Assembly: GCA_018873225.1 (NCBI GenBank) | Contig: JAEILZ010000007.1 | Coordinates: 2,356,001-2,420,000, forward strand | DNA: 64,000 nt | Reading direction: 5' to 3' | Origin: [Phialemoniopsis] sp. UDSM-2020 | Taxonomy: Eukaryota > Ascomycota > Sordariomycetes > Thyridiales > Thyridiaceae | Part shown: positions 12,141 to 23,900 of the stretch, one piece after another | How the letters are laid out: each line of letters opens with the position of its first letter | Position numbering within the stretch: position 1 is the stretch's first letter | Translations under genes and position numbers: made by a program | Notes under the pieces: model-generated | Told to the model about the DNA's origin: nothing | The model's input: only the letters and a program-made list of their open reading frames with translations | Databases searched by the model: none

Positions 12141-13760
12141 TCAAGAATCCGACCGTGACATGTCATCTTGGCTTCGACGGCCTCCTCCTGCGAACTTTGC
12201 CTGTCGTGTACACAAGATGCACAAGCGTGCGACTATTATACCGTGCATCTACCGGTGGCCGGCGAATCCAGAAATACCTCCCGAATGCATGTGGTGCCGT
12301 GGCGCTATTTTGTACTCTGGGTACCAAAAATAACTTTTTGTCGCGGTGCATTGGAATGCGATCTTCACGTAGCCGTGCGCTAACTCTCCAAGACCCGTAC
12401 GCGTTCTGGAAGCTCGCGGTTGGCATACCTGTGCTACTCCGTAAAACCCACACCAATTCTTTCATGTTTATGCACCCTCTGCGAACCTGATGATTCAGGG
12501 CTCCTCTCCAGGGTCCCTGATAATGCCAAGACGGGCAGATCTGCCAGAAGCGTATCATGACGACAAGCAGAACCGGGTTTCTGTGCTCTTGCATCGCACG
12601 CGACCCTGGAAGACCCTGTGCGACGGATCGTCGTCACCTCGAACCTAATGCCGAGAAAAACATCAAGAGTGGAGCGAGAGGTAAAGACCTAAGGACGCCA
12701 TCGTCTTGCTCTATCGCGGCACTAGTCTGCGCTGTGGCTCGGGCGCCTTTTAGACCGCGAGCCGGCTTCTCCCACTTCGGATGAGTTGAGAAGTCTAGTC
12801 TTCTGCCGTGTAAATTCTCGGGGCTCGCTTGCGTAGGTGTCCCGGAGTGGACCCTGGAAAATGGCGTAATGCGTCAACGTGCACGTCGCTCTCTCAAAAA
12901 GATCTCCCAAGGCCCTGATCCTGATGGTCCCCTTGTCAACAGCTAGTGATCGGCCCAGGAGCTTGGGGGGCCATGCAGCCGAGACGATGATCACAAGATT
13001 TCCTCGAGCAAGAGCTGCGCATGTAACATGTATTGTAACGTGACGGCGTGCTTATCTGAGAGTCTAACTCAGGAACGTGAGCTTTGCACAGCCTCCCCCT
13101 CTTCTAAGACAGCAACTTAGCTCAGCGATCAGAAAAGCTTCGAATTGGACTACTTACTTACAATATGAGTTCAGGAACCATGCTTCGGAAAAGTAGTTAG
13201 TGCGTTCTCTGGTAGGAGTGAGGTCTGCTAGCACCCACCTGGTCCGTAGAAGATGCTGCTCTGCATACCAACCTGTCGGTCTAAAGTAGCGTCGCATCGT
13301 GACCTCTCGGCAAACCCTCACTTGCGTCATTGTACGTCAACCTTGGCATAGACGAACGGACATCAATGATGACAAGATAGCCGGTCCTTGCAAGTGCCAT
13401 GCTGGCCAGCCTTACAGAAGCAGGGAAGTGTTTGCAGAGTCTTTGTCCTTATTGAAGTCGTTGCAACTGTCTGCCTGGTCGCTGTTCTTGGTCCACGCGT
13501 GTTGTTGCAAAGACCCATAGATGTAGGCGTGAAACTCTCCCTATGTCTAATATCAAATGGTCAGCCAATAGTCATTCTGCTATCTATTGGAGTTGATCTG
13601 GCTCTGTCTGTAGATTATTCTACCCATATCGCCATGAGATATGTTGTGTCTAGGCAGTTTGAATATGTCCCAGCTTGCAGCAAGGTCACCTATATCAGTG
13701 CTCAAGAGAAGATAGTCAAAGTGGTCGCTCTTCTCTACCAATGCCACGTTCAATTCAAAA

Positions 13761-13834
13761 GCTTGTTGCATTCGTGGTGAGGCTGTGTTCTATTGATTCA
13801 CAGGCCTGTTGCGTTTGTAGTGAAGCTGTATTCT
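13761..13834. repeat. Diverged 31-bp duplication differing only by transitions
   Basis: The copies are 13761-13791 and 13804-13834, offset by 43 bp. In the 31 aligned columns I count six mismatches, all C/T or G/A. That pattern fits repeat-induced point mutation, but the copies are much shorter than repeats normally recognised by RIP, so this may be the remnant of a longer element. Confidence 0.6.
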
Positions 13835-14105
13835 TTTCTTTTAGAGTTGCAAGTCTTTGTCTGTACAATCGAGTTGTTTGGCCATGCTTTGTCTTCAAAA
13901 TGTTTTGTTTGTGCATCATGGCTTTGTACGCAGATACGCCATGCATGCGACGGCCAGACGATATTATATGAACGAACATGAATTATCAAGCATTTCTCAT
14001 AGCAATAAAGAAGTCACGACTGCCCCCGTCCCTAACCCGTTGTTTTTCAGGGTTTCTCGTCGAAAGTCCGCATTCAATACTTCGAACGAGCTTTCCAGAC
14101 GCGCC

Positions 14106-14113
14106 TATATAAG
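14106..14113 (+). promoter_or_regulatory. TATA box of the 351-aa basic protein gene
   Basis: TATATAAG lies 136-143 bp before the ATG at 14249 and is followed at about +25 by a pyrimidine-rich TTCTTCTTCTCTCCC stretch typical of fungal transcription starts. The TATA is flanked by a 5-bp inverted repeat, CGCCT and AGGCG. Confidence 0.6.
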
Positions 14114-14248
14114 GCGACAAAGGCTTTTCGTACTCTTCTTCTTCTCTCCCATAACGAGCTCAACTACCATCGCAGATATCTCTGGACCGAGTAGACGGAA
14201 ACATCAGCTCCACGAGCCCTTCGAGACCGACATAACAACGACACACAA

Positions 14249-15304
14249 ATGCCCAATACTCGCAGACGACACTTCTTACATACTTGCCTCTCACCACTCG
14301 TGAAGCGCCTGTGTTCGCTCCTTGTGTCTATTTTGTGGCTTGTCTTCAAAGTAGTAAAGAGGTTTGAACTCCATCGTTATCTGCACATACGATTCAGCGG
14401 CAACACTCTACAAAGGCAGTCATCCGATCATATGGTTACCACTTCTTGTCACTCTACAGAGGCAGAAAGTCAAAATGTGTCAGGAAGAGAAGAACAAGTC
14501 CAGAGACATACGGAGCAAGGCCTCCCAGCTACTCCAGCAAGCATGCAGATGCAAGTTGCCAGAGATGTGGACAACGCTCGACCCGTCTTAACACCACGGA
14601 GAGCTTGGTCAACAATGCCATGCCCTAAAATAATCTTTGGACCCTCTCGTGCACCTCCGGCCGATACAAACTGGTCCCTTCCGGGCCAAGCTTTGGGTGA
14701 GGACACCCCAAGATTGGCAGACATCGAAAAGAAGCCGGCGAAGAGAGTCGTGAGACTGCCGAGAAAACCCCATTCTTACTTTACTGAACCTCTCGAGGCT
14801 GCGGATTCGAGGTCCCAGCCCCTACCCGCAGTAGGCTGGCTCCCGTTTCCAGGCAAACAGTGCAAGCAAGGCACGGAAGCCAACAGCGAAGAGACAAAAA
14901 GCAAGAAAGAGACAGCCTCGAGCCAGGGAGAGGATAAGGTTACCATCGTCAGCACGAAAAGGAAAAGGAAGGCGAGGAAGCGTCGACTCCCAGCTTGCAG
15001 GTGGTCTCTCACGGCCGCGCCTCCGATTCCCTCTGTGCCCCTGGGCAACGATACCATACCTCTCCCTGAGCTCATGGTCACCAGCCCCGACGGTATCGAG
15101 TCGTTTCTTGAGGACCGACAGACCTACAGGCAGTCAGCTATACAATATGAGCCATGGGACGAGATCACTAACCGCAACTGGCGTCGTAGTCTCCTCAAGC
15201 TGTGCCAATGTAGGATGTGCAACCCATACTGGAAATTGCGTCGCGAGGTCGAAGCCAGGCATAAGGCCAAAGCGGCGTCCAGCGTGAAAAATGACGCTTC
15301 GTAA
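14249..15304 (+). CDS. Hypothetical basic protein, 351 aa
   Basis: An intronless ATG-started frame supported by a TATA box about 140 bp upstream and an AATAAA signal 78 bp after the stop. Residues ~9-36 are hydrophobic with flanking basic residues and could be a membrane anchor or signal anchor. The centre is polar and low-complexity, with a strongly basic patch (STKRKRKARKRR, near residue 235) that could act as a nuclear localisation signal. The last ~60 residues look more ordered, with a CQCRMC motif followed by a charged helix. I do not recognise the family; it looks lineage-restricted. The conflicting membrane and nuclear signals leave location open. Confidence 0.6.
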   Translation: MPNTRRRHFLHTCLSPLVKRLCSLLVSILWLVFKVVKRFELHRYLHIRFSGNTLQRQSSDHMVTTSCHSTEAESQNVSGREEQVQRHTEQGLPATPASMQMQVARDVDNARPVLTPRRAWSTMPCPKIIFGPSRAPPADTNWSLPGQALGEDTPRLADIEKKPAKRVVRLPRKPHSYFTEPLEAADSRSQPLPAVGWLPFPGKQCKQGTEANSEETKSKKETASSQGEDKVTIVSTKRKRKARKRRLPACRWSLTAAPPIPSVPLGNDTIPLPELMVTSPDGIESFLEDRQTYRQSAIQYEPWDEITNRNWRRSLLKLCQCRMCNPYWKLRREVEARHKAKAASSVKNDAS

Positions 15305-15803
15305 ACGATACATTGATAAAGCCCAATATGTATGCCCAACTTTGAAACTTAAGGATTTATATGTCACTAGATTCAAGAATGAATAAAAGATTGTTGTATT
15401 TGCTACGGAAATGTGGATAGACGGTGAGTGACTGGCTGACTTGATGAGCTCAAATGGGATGGAGAAAAGGAGACCAAAACACCCCAAACGGACGCCCTCT
15501 CCTCGATGTCCTGCGCAGATGCATGCTATGTTCCATGAAGACGCCCATCTTAGAGCCCGCTGAAGTCTTGTAATGAAGGACTTGCAAAGGACTACATGAA
15601 ATCCGCCTGGACTACCCAAAGAATGCCCCGGCGCTCCTAAAAGAAAATGCAAAACGCTCGACGAAGTGCTAAAGACTTGAGATACAAACAAACGAGATAT
15701 CGTGTATGACGTGATGCTGGCTCAAGGGCCAGACTTAGACCAGAATGACAAAGGAAACGCCAAAAATGAGAGACAATGTTGAGTTCCCCCATGAAACAAG
15801 CAT
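15305..15803. other. Convergent 3'-UTR interval
   Basis: The two flanking genes point toward each other here, so the interval should hold both 3' UTRs. The open frames present (including a 185-codon minus-strand frame entering the gene at left) have no ATG-supported, protein-like character. Confidence 0.6.
15382..15387 (+). terminator. AATAAA polyadenylation signal
   Basis: A perfect AATAAA hexamer lies 78 nt past the stop codon of the 351-aa basic protein, in the short stretch separating it from the convergent downstream gene. Confidence 0.55.
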
Positions 15804-18176
15804 TTAGTAGCCTTCCACGCTCAATCTGCTCGATCCAACGATGTGTCTCAACAATGGCTCAAGCGTATCCAACTCTCCCAAGTTACCATCCCTTGAAAAC
15901 TTGTACTCGGCGCTCTGGTCCACACCCATATCCCTTGCCACTGGCGCCGCAGGAATACCAGAGTCCGACCGCACCGTCGGCGTCCCCCCATTCCCACTTA
16001 TATGCGGACACGCCCTCCTCCCAGCACCCCCTTCCTCCGGCGCCGACCACCGCCGGCCGCAGCACCCTTCCTCGTCGCAGATGCGGCCGAGCGTCTTGTT
16101 GAGGCCGTCGAGCAGGGGCACCACGGCGCGCAGCCACGTGTCGCCGTCGGCCTCGAGCCGGCCGAGCCGGCGCTCGAGGTCCGACACGTGCCGGGCCCAG
16201 AGCATCTTGTACCGGCGCGCGAGCTCGTCGTACGAGATGTGCTGCACCGCCGTCGCGATGTCCGGGTCCGCGACCGAGCTCGCCATCTTGCGCAGGCGCT
16301 GCGCCTCGGCCATGGACCAGCGGTGCTCGCGGCGGCGCGAGAGGGATGTGCGGTCTAGGGGCGTCGGGCGCGGAGCAGCGGCGTTGGGGCTCTCGGCTGT
16401 GGTCGGGCTGGCGGCGGTGGGGGAATCGGGTTGCGAGTGAGGAGGAGCGGGTTCGCTGTCGCGGGGGGATTGTAGGAGGGGTTGAGACTTCGAGTGGGAG
16501 ATGGGACGAGGCGACTGTGCTGCGGTTTCGTTCGGCTCCTCCGATACTTCGGTGAACTTCTTCTGTGACTTGGGCTCGACATCGGCGACGACCATGATGG
16601 GCGAGAAAGATACACGCTCATCGACCAGCTCCTTGGGTAGAAAATCCGACCGTGACGTAGACATCATCATCTCAAAGATGGGCAAGGTTTGCGAATCTTT
16701 CCTACCCGGATCATATCCATCTGGAAGGCAGTTCTCGACGGCAGCATGCTTCATTGATTCGGCACTCTGTTTCGCCCGAAGACGCGCCGCGTCGATGTCC
16801 TTGCGCTTTTTGTCGCCCACTCGTTTCTGCCGTAGCTTCCTCCTCTCCTCTAGCGTCTGCGGCGTGAAGCTACCGTCATCCGAGTTGGGGGTGTCGTGCG
16901 GAGACGAAGCTGACTTGTCCATAGGGCTTTGCTTGTCTCCGTCGTCGCGAACAACCGTCACAAAAGAGTCTCTGGTATCGCGCTGTAGGATCGGTATACT
17001 CGAGTAGCTGCTCATAGTGTGCCGATCATTATTGTCTTGCGGGCATATCGGGTCGGTACCGCTGAGGGTAGGACTGCCAGGTAAGGACAGAACGGGCGTT
17101 TGGGAGCGATCCGTGTCATCGTGCAGCCAGCTCATAGGAGGCGAATTGGTGTGCATCACCTCGGCTATAGAGTCACACGGTGCCGATCCAGTCCTCGCGT
17201 GCTGCTTGCTGGACTTGCGCACAGGCAGTGAGATGGAGGTCGCCGATGATGGGAGTACCTGCTGCGGTAACGACGTCCTCGGGTGCATGAGTATGGTGCT
17301 TCCCGCCACGGTCTTGGTGACGATGCCATTCTGCGACAGGACACTGCGGCGACTCGTGGCACGAGAGTTGATGGGTCTGCTAGGTTTGTAGCTGGAAGGT
17401 TTCGGTGGCACGGGTGGTGCGCACGACGGTGGTGGTTCAAGGGGTAAAGACAGGACATTTCCGCGACTGTTGACCTGGAGGCTCTCTGCTCTTCGTGGCC
17501 GCGCAGCTATGCGCGACCTTGTGGTGACAGACAGCGTCCGGTCCGAAGGATCTTTCTCGATGGTGTATGTCCTGACGGACCCTCCCCTCGTGATGATGGT
17601 CTTGGTGAAGGTGTTCGGCTCAGGTCCTATGGTTTCCGAGATGGACGGCTGAGTCCTCGGCCTCGTTGCAAGGCTGATGTACTCTTTGGGTATGGATATG
17701 GCGATGTGAGGTGTTCCCTCGCGCGTCCGACAGGCAATCGCCGGCACTGCGGGCGCAATCTCCTCAAGGGTCGGACGGCGACGCAGCGATCTGCGCTGCC
17801 GTCGAATGGCCTTTATCGGGTCCCACTTCCTACTTTTGGAGGATGAATCTGAAGACGATGGCAGGTCTGGAAGACACATATTGTTCGTCGGCGGAGGGTT
17901 CGTTCGCCTTAAGAACTCAGCAAGTTCCAACACGGCGATTCTGTCCCGCTGAAGACTCAAGAGCTCTTTGAGCTTTTCCTGGGGCAGGTCCGGGTGACGA
18001 GCGATGTGGCCAAGAACGCTGGGTGAGCCTGATGTACATCGGGGCGATGTCTGAGGTTGCTGTCGTTTGGCAACAGTTGTGCTTGAACTATGTCGTTGCC
18101 TTTTCCTTCCAATGGTATCGGGAGACGACGAGCTGGGCCTCGAGGCCCGGCGTCGTTGGGCCTGACCAGCCTCCAT
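15804..18176 (-). CDS. Large disordered Ser/Pro/Arg-rich protein, 790 aa
   Basis: A single exon. The frame extends 14 codons upstream to a GTG, but the first ATG is at 18176, which I take as the start. Most of the protein is disordered: Ser, Pro, Arg and Gln-rich with many SP/TP sites. Two parts look ordered. One is a short helix with sequence LPQEKLKELLSLQRDR near residue 65. The other is the C-terminal ~150 residues, where SYDELARRYKMLWARHVSDL and LERRLGRLEADGDTW form amphipathic helices and a CDEEGCCGRRW cysteine cluster follows. A charged helix (LEERRKLRQKRVGDKKRKD) lies in the middle. I do not recognise a named family; a regulatory or scaffold role would be a guess. Local base composition is high-GC near the 3' end. 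Confidence 0.75.
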   Translation of the reverse strand: MEAGQAQRRRASRPSSSSPDTIGRKRQRHSSSTTVAKRQQPQTSPRCTSGSPSVLGHIARHPDLPQEKLKELLSLQRDRIAVLELAEFLRRTNPPPTNNMCLPDLPSSSDSSSKSRKWDPIKAIRRQRRSLRRRPTLEEIAPAVPAIACRTREGTPHIAISIPKEYISLATRPRTQPSISETIGPEPNTFTKTIITRGGSVRTYTIEKDPSDRTLSVTTRSRIAARPRRAESLQVNSRGNVLSLPLEPPPSCAPPVPPKPSSYKPSRPINSRATSRRSVLSQNGIVTKTVAGSTILMHPRTSLPQQVLPSSATSISLPVRKSSKQHARTGSAPCDSIAEVMHTNSPPMSWLHDDTDRSQTPVLSLPGSPTLSGTDPICPQDNNDRHTMSSYSSIPILQRDTRDSFVTVVRDDGDKQSPMDKSASSPHDTPNSDDGSFTPQTLEERRKLRQKRVGDKKRKDIDAARLRAKQSAESMKHAAVENCLPDGYDPGRKDSQTLPIFEMMMSTSRSDFLPKELVDERVSFSPIMVVADVEPKSQKKFTEVSEEPNETAAQSPRPISHSKSQPLLQSPRDSEPAPPHSQPDSPTAASPTTAESPNAAAPRPTPLDRTSLSRRREHRWSMAEAQRLRKMASSVADPDIATAVQHISYDELARRYKMLWARHVSDLERRLGRLEADGDTWLRAVVPLLDGLNKTLGRICDEEGCCGRRWSAPEEGGAGRRACPHISGNGGTPTVRSDSGIPAAPVARDMGVDQSAEYKFSRDGNLGELDTLEPLLRHIVGSSRLSVEGY

Positions 18177-20916
18177 GCTTTGATCTGCAGGTCTTCCAAG
18201 TCCACGTGTCCGAGACACGCTTTTCGCCTATGCAAACGCGAGCAATAGGATGATGTATGTGCTTTTGCTTCTTATGATAAACTCTGCTGGCGTTTCAGCG
18301 CCGCATGATTTTTTGCCAGACGAGAAGAAATGTTTGCTTCTGGAGCGCAAAATAGAGAGCTGAGCCAAGTGACAAAAAGAGAAATTTACCTCAGGAGGGT
18401 CCACGGCAGGGTAATCAACCTGATCCCTAAAGACGATCATAAAGTTCCCACTCCAAGAGAGGCAGGGCGTCACGGTTGCGGGAACGGTGGATATGTAAGA
18501 AGTGACCAGCAGACCAGAGCTTACTAGTCGCAGGTGCCAGATCTAAGAAGGGTTTAGGAGAGGATAGGTCATATTTGAGATTGCCATGTACACTGTAGCA
18601 GAGGAGGAGAAAAGAGACGGCGTGGTGATCGACAGAGCGAAGGTAAGAAAAGGAAACAACTGGGGACCTTGGTCTTGGTGTGCTGTACGTATGTTCTTAA
18701 CCATCCCGTTGCCTATTCGTCACTCGCAAGTAGGCTGGCTGGGAGGAAGTCTGCTCTTTGAACTTGTCCTACGCATATCAGCCTCTTCGCCACGGCCAAT
18801 TGCCAATATGCTGGATGAGGGACCGTGTGGTACAGCAGCTCCAAACGCCATCCCGTCCCGCGGATGAGAATAGCGTCACTTGCAGTGTGGGTGTCGATCC
18901 GCATCGTACCAGGCGGCGCTGGCTCGGGAGATTAGCGTCGAGTCGGACGGCCGCTGGGCCGCACCGCGGCTGGGACTGCACTAACTTCAAACTGCGTTGG
19001 CGCCATCGTGAAGCCGTTACCGTTAGCTCTCAGTGGTCTGGCACCAGCTGATGATGGGGTCAATCTTGGGGAGATTGAGCCGGATGGGTGCGAGGGACAA
19101 AAGACGTTGTGCTAGTGAAGCTCTCAGGGAGAGGCCAGAGCTTCACTGCTAAAGGAGCAACAATTCCCAGTCGCCACCAAACCGTCAACTATTGAAACGA
19201 GTTCTCCAGTAATGCTCTCTCTTGGAAGTGCCTGGGTACTCTCTATCAAGGCACTTGCAGCTTGTTGGCCATCGATCCGCACAAAACCATCTCCAGAATG
19301 GGATAGGCGGAAACAAAGGGCTGTGGTTGCGTGGGTACGGCGGCTGATGGCTGGGCAGGGTCTCTCACCTACTACCTATTGTCTTTGTCGTGGCAGAGTA
19401 AGCAGTCCCATCTGTCGGAAGCAAGCAAGCCGGTTCTTGGATGATGGCCCACCAGTTCAGACAACCAGCAGGAAGAGATCAAAAAGCAAAGGGGGTCTTT
19501 ACATCATCAGCCCGAGGGAAAAAGCAAAAACCGTACGCAGCTGTCCAAAAAGGGAGGGCTGGACCAACTGGCTCAGCTTCACACCATCTCCATTTTCTTT
19601 TTGACCAAGGAAAAATTGACGTAGCAATTCCCTCGAGTGTGGTTGACTGAGACTATGCTCGGCTACAGTGGGCAGGTTGTCTTTTGTATACGAACGAATG
19701 ATGCGCGTAATGTAAGGGGGAACAAGCACACGACGCTTGAGGCTCTTGCAGCGTCGATCAATCCACCACCAGTCATACCATTCGCATCTCCGCGCGCGCG
19801 TATGCACACAAGAATCCAGGTGTACCAATCCCAAGCGAAAGAATTCTCCGCACTCCGTAGGGCGAGCTCTCTTACGTACAGTGGTTACCGGCAGGTCGGT
19901 TTCCCAATCGCAGACCCTGGACAACGGGCCTCGGTCACCACCTAGGAAAAGGACCGTACTTGGTCTACACCCACAATGTGGAGATATTGCAGCCCGCGCC
20001 ATGTGAGATGTGACAAACATAACAGCAAATGGGTGAAGTAGTGTAGAAAAAGCAAATATCACTGCGAAAAGAAAGGAAGGTCCTCCGATGTAGACCCAAG
20101 AAACTAGTTCTGCTGCTATTGTGTCCTTTTCATGATTCCCGGCACACACACGCGGAAGGGCGCCGGACCAGCCACACCACCAGGTTATTTCATGAGCTCT
20201 ACGTTTAGCTTCGACCAATGAGACAGACCAGGCTCAAGACACGCAGACACAACGAATTGAGCCAGCGCCGGACACAACTTCAGCTGTAACTTGATCTGTT
20301 GTAGATGCTGTCATTAGCTCAACCCTAGCTTCGAACAAAAGCTCTGGTCTGCCCGTTGCTAACGCCTGCCCAGCCACCATCTTGTCTTAAGATAGGGGTC
20401 CAGTTCCAGAGCTCATGAGTGCCCTTCAAGCTCGTAGAGCACGTCATAGTACACAAGGGTCAACTCTCTGATGCCCCTAGTCCCCAGGCATTGCCAACAT
20501 CTCCGCGAGCGTTGAGATGGCAGGGATTGTCGAGATCTAGGGGTATCTGTTTAGTCTCTTAAGGGTGTCGTTTCTCCACATGCCACCGCGACATCATCAC
20601 TTGCACAGATGCATCTAACGCTTCTTCTTCACTGCTCTAAGCCAGCACACCACAAGTTTGGGTGTGCCCTTCATCAGTTCTGATTTGGAATTCCTCCTCA
20701 GCCCAAAGTCCTCCCATTCCAACGCCGTAGATGCATGCATTGCTCCTAGAAAAAAATGCCGACTGGTCTATCATGATGGATCGAATCCAGAACGCCTTTC
20801 GCAACATGCAATTCCAGTGAAGAAAACAATCATTATGCATGGTTCCAAAACAGCCGCCACTTGGGCTGTTATCAACATTCTCGCCTTGGCCTACTCAAAG
20901 GCCGACCGCTCCTCCT
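18177..20916. other. 2.7 kb intergenic region
   Basis: It contains the promoter and leader of the disordered-protein gene (left) and the 3' flank of SEN1 (right). A 239-codon minus-strand frame (19499-20218) has no ATG near its start and no protein-like composition. No RNA gene or repeat was seen. Confidence 0.55.
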
Positions 20917-23900
20917 CTACCGTCTCGGTGGCTTGCGCTTGACAAAGGGATCGACCGGTGGCTTCTTCCTGGGCATCATGCCTCCCTAATTATTACCATT
21001 CGGTTAGCAAGGGCCGGATCAACAACACTTCGGATGAACCAGCGCTATATCTAGGGGGGGCGCCGCCAGCACTTACTCTAGCAAGTTCCGGCTTCCTCGG
21101 CGGTGCTTGACCACCTCCACGCGGCGGTCCACCCCTGCCATCTGACGTAGACCGACCAGGCTGGGGTTTCTCTGTAGAGGATGACGACTTGTTCAAGCCC
21201 AAGACGTCCATTGCCGAAGGGTCAGTGGGCCGTGGCGGAGACCTAATCGGCCTACCTTGCATCGCTCTGGGTCCGGTAGGAATCTGTATGTTCTGCGCAC
21301 TCGCGCCGTGCAACTACGTAGTCTGTTAGCATTGTCGTTGACGGTGGCGTTTTCCTAAGCTTACCTTCTTCGACGGAGGATTTGCGTTGTCATCTTCTGC
21401 AGATCGTTTCTTCGCTCCGCCTGTATGGACAATCGGTTTGTCCGCTGAACGAGGTACTAGAGGAACCGCCTCTCCTTTCTCGTTCAGACCATCAATTTGC
21501 TTCGTGTCAGGACGCCCCGGTAGATAGGGTATGGTATAAGAATTCGGCGCTTGAGAGGGTCCTTGCGACTTCACCACCGCGGCGGCGGGAGCAACAGGGA
21601 CCTCATCCACAGCATCCTTCATCTCGATGTCACCGTCCGCACTCGCCTTGCGAGGAGGCTGACCGAGCCCCCTGGTAGGGGCACCATTCGATGCTGCCTG
21701 GGGTGCCGCTCTCGCGCTTGGTCTTCGGAGCAAAGAAAGAATATTACCACTCGTGTATCGATCACGAGATCTGGCGTTCTTGATGAGTTCATTCCAGAAA
21801 GGGCCCTGCTTCAGTGCCCGAGAATCGCCAAGAATCCAGAGCGAAGATTTGGCACGAGTCAAACCGACGTTCATACGCCGGATGTCCGTCATGAAACCGA
21901 TGCCGCCTGTTGGGCTAGCACGAACACAGGAGAAAATGATGATTTCACACTCACGGCCCTGGAAGGCATCGGTTGTGTTGAACTCGATTTCCTGCAGAAT
22001 GTCTTCGCCGTACTTCTCCGTGAAACGTGATCGCAACGCGAATAGCTGCGCTTTGTAGGGCGTGATGATACCGATTTTGCCCTTCAGGTCCAGATTGCTA
22101 TAGTCGGTGCGGAACCGTTGGTATAGCTGCATCGCAACCTGGAGCTCGTTGACGTTGACAAGTGACTGGCCCCTGTGTCCCCTCTCTTGAACACCTTCCA
22201 CATCAAAGAAGCGATAGGGGCCCAACAGGGCACTGTCGTGCCAGGGCTGGCGTCTGGCCTTGGCCATGCCATCACCATCGATGAGCTGCTTGTCATAGAA
22301 TTCCTGGCTAGGGAACAAGCTGATTTCAGGATGCATACGGTATTGCGTGTCCAGAAGATGCACATCCTGAGGGTGATTCTGCTGCATGCGGACAAACAGA
22401 CTCTGATCGTATCCGTATCGAGCAGCAGACTGCGACAGCACTGTCGGAGGCAACTGTTTTGGATCACCGACCAGCACACATTTGGAGCAGCCATACTTCA
22501 ACGGAATCAGAGCGCTCAGTTCGACACACTGCGCCGCTTCATCAATAATAACCGTCTCAAACTCGACATTGAGGTTCTTGAACATTTCATGACCAGATCC
22601 ACTGAGCGTTGCACACAGGACGTGGGCATCGTTGAGGATCCTCTGCTGAATTTGTCTTCGTTTGATGTCAGCCTCACGGGCAAACGTATTGCCGCTGTCT
22701 TTATCTCGGTCGATCTGTGCGCCTATCTGGCGCTGGCGAGATCTCAGCTGGTCGATTTCTCGCTGTAGGGTATTCGCGTGTTCTCGATTATCCGTCTCGA
22801 AGGCCGCAGCTTCCAACGCCGGTCGCAGCTCTGCTAGCTTTGCCTTGATTTCTCCAGCCTCCTGGTGCAGCTTCTCCTTGTCGCTGGGTCCAGAGTTTGG
22901 ATTGACCTGAGCATCAAATTCGGCCTTGACCAGCTCGTCAAGGGTAACATCCCTAACACCTGCGTTGATGGCATCGCTGCGTCCAAGACGTAGCACGTTG
23001 ATCTTGCGCAGTGTACCATTCTCCTCCCTGATTCCGGCCTTCAGACGTAGAACCAACTCGTCTACGGCCGCATTGCTGGGCGCACAGACAAGTAGTTTCT
23101 TTGGCATTGCCTGCTGGCCGTTCTGTCCGGCAACAGGGCGGCTGATCGCGACGGCTGCAGAGTTATTCTTGATGAGACCAGATAGAAGGACACCGACCAT
23201 CGCAACAATGGTCTTTGTCTTTCCAGTTCCAGGCGGACCCTGAACCAGTGTGAATCCGTCATTCTCTTTGGCGTTGAGAATAGCCTTCGCCTGACCTCGA
23301 TTCAACTCATAGTTCTCCTGAATTTGGCTGATCCGTTGCGCGCCAAACTCCAAAGCCGGTGAAGGCTCGGCGTTCAGGACCTCGTCCATGAGATCATAAT
23401 ACTGTAAACTCTCCAACGCTGCGTACTCACGCTCAATGGTAGTCATATTGGTGATCTTCACAGCGTGAAACTCTGCAGACGGAAGCAGCACAGGCAGGAC
23501 CTGGTTGCCCTTGGCGCTGAGACGGTAAGCAACTTCAAGGACATCGCGCTTGTATGTCGTTTTCCAGATACGCGCCAGACAGTGCGGTTCATTCGGATTG
23601 TTGAGGGGATCCTCGGCCTTTGATAGAATAACAATGTCGCCTTCGGTCAAGCTGCGTTCCTTGTTCAACACCTTCGGCATCGAAGTCGTGACTTCGAGGA
23701 AGTTGTCGACAGTCATGCGAGTGATCACTTTTACACCGAAAGGCTTGGCAGTCGTCTCAAGCTTGGAGGTCACGAATGACCGCCATGCTTCGTAGACCAG
23801 TAGAGGGAAAAAAGTCTCCTTGTACGCCTTTGGCGTCAGATAGTTGTTAGCTACCGCCTCGCACTTATATCCATTAGGCGGATCGTTGCCTTCATGGAAA

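Larger units (their letters stand above)
10730..14248. other. 3.5 kb gene-poor region
   Basis: The part nearest 10730 is the promoter and leader of the Mid2-like gene. The rest has only overlapping frames on both strands, the longest being an ATG frame at 11858-12490 with no domain-like features. It contains a tandem G-rich decamer, a short CCA microsatellite and, at 13.76-13.83 kb, a duplicated segment with RIP-like transitions. It may include decayed repeat sequence. Confidence 0.55.

Noticed and set aside
11858..12490. 210-codon ATG frame in the gene-poor stretch
   Set aside because: Composition is rich in Arg, Cys and Ser as in random high-GC translation, a long opposite-strand frame overlaps it, and no promoter or domain is visible.
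19499..20218. 239-codon open frame on the minus strand
   Set aside because: It opens with TTG, has no ATG for most of its length, has an erratic composition and overlaps other frames; chance is likelier.
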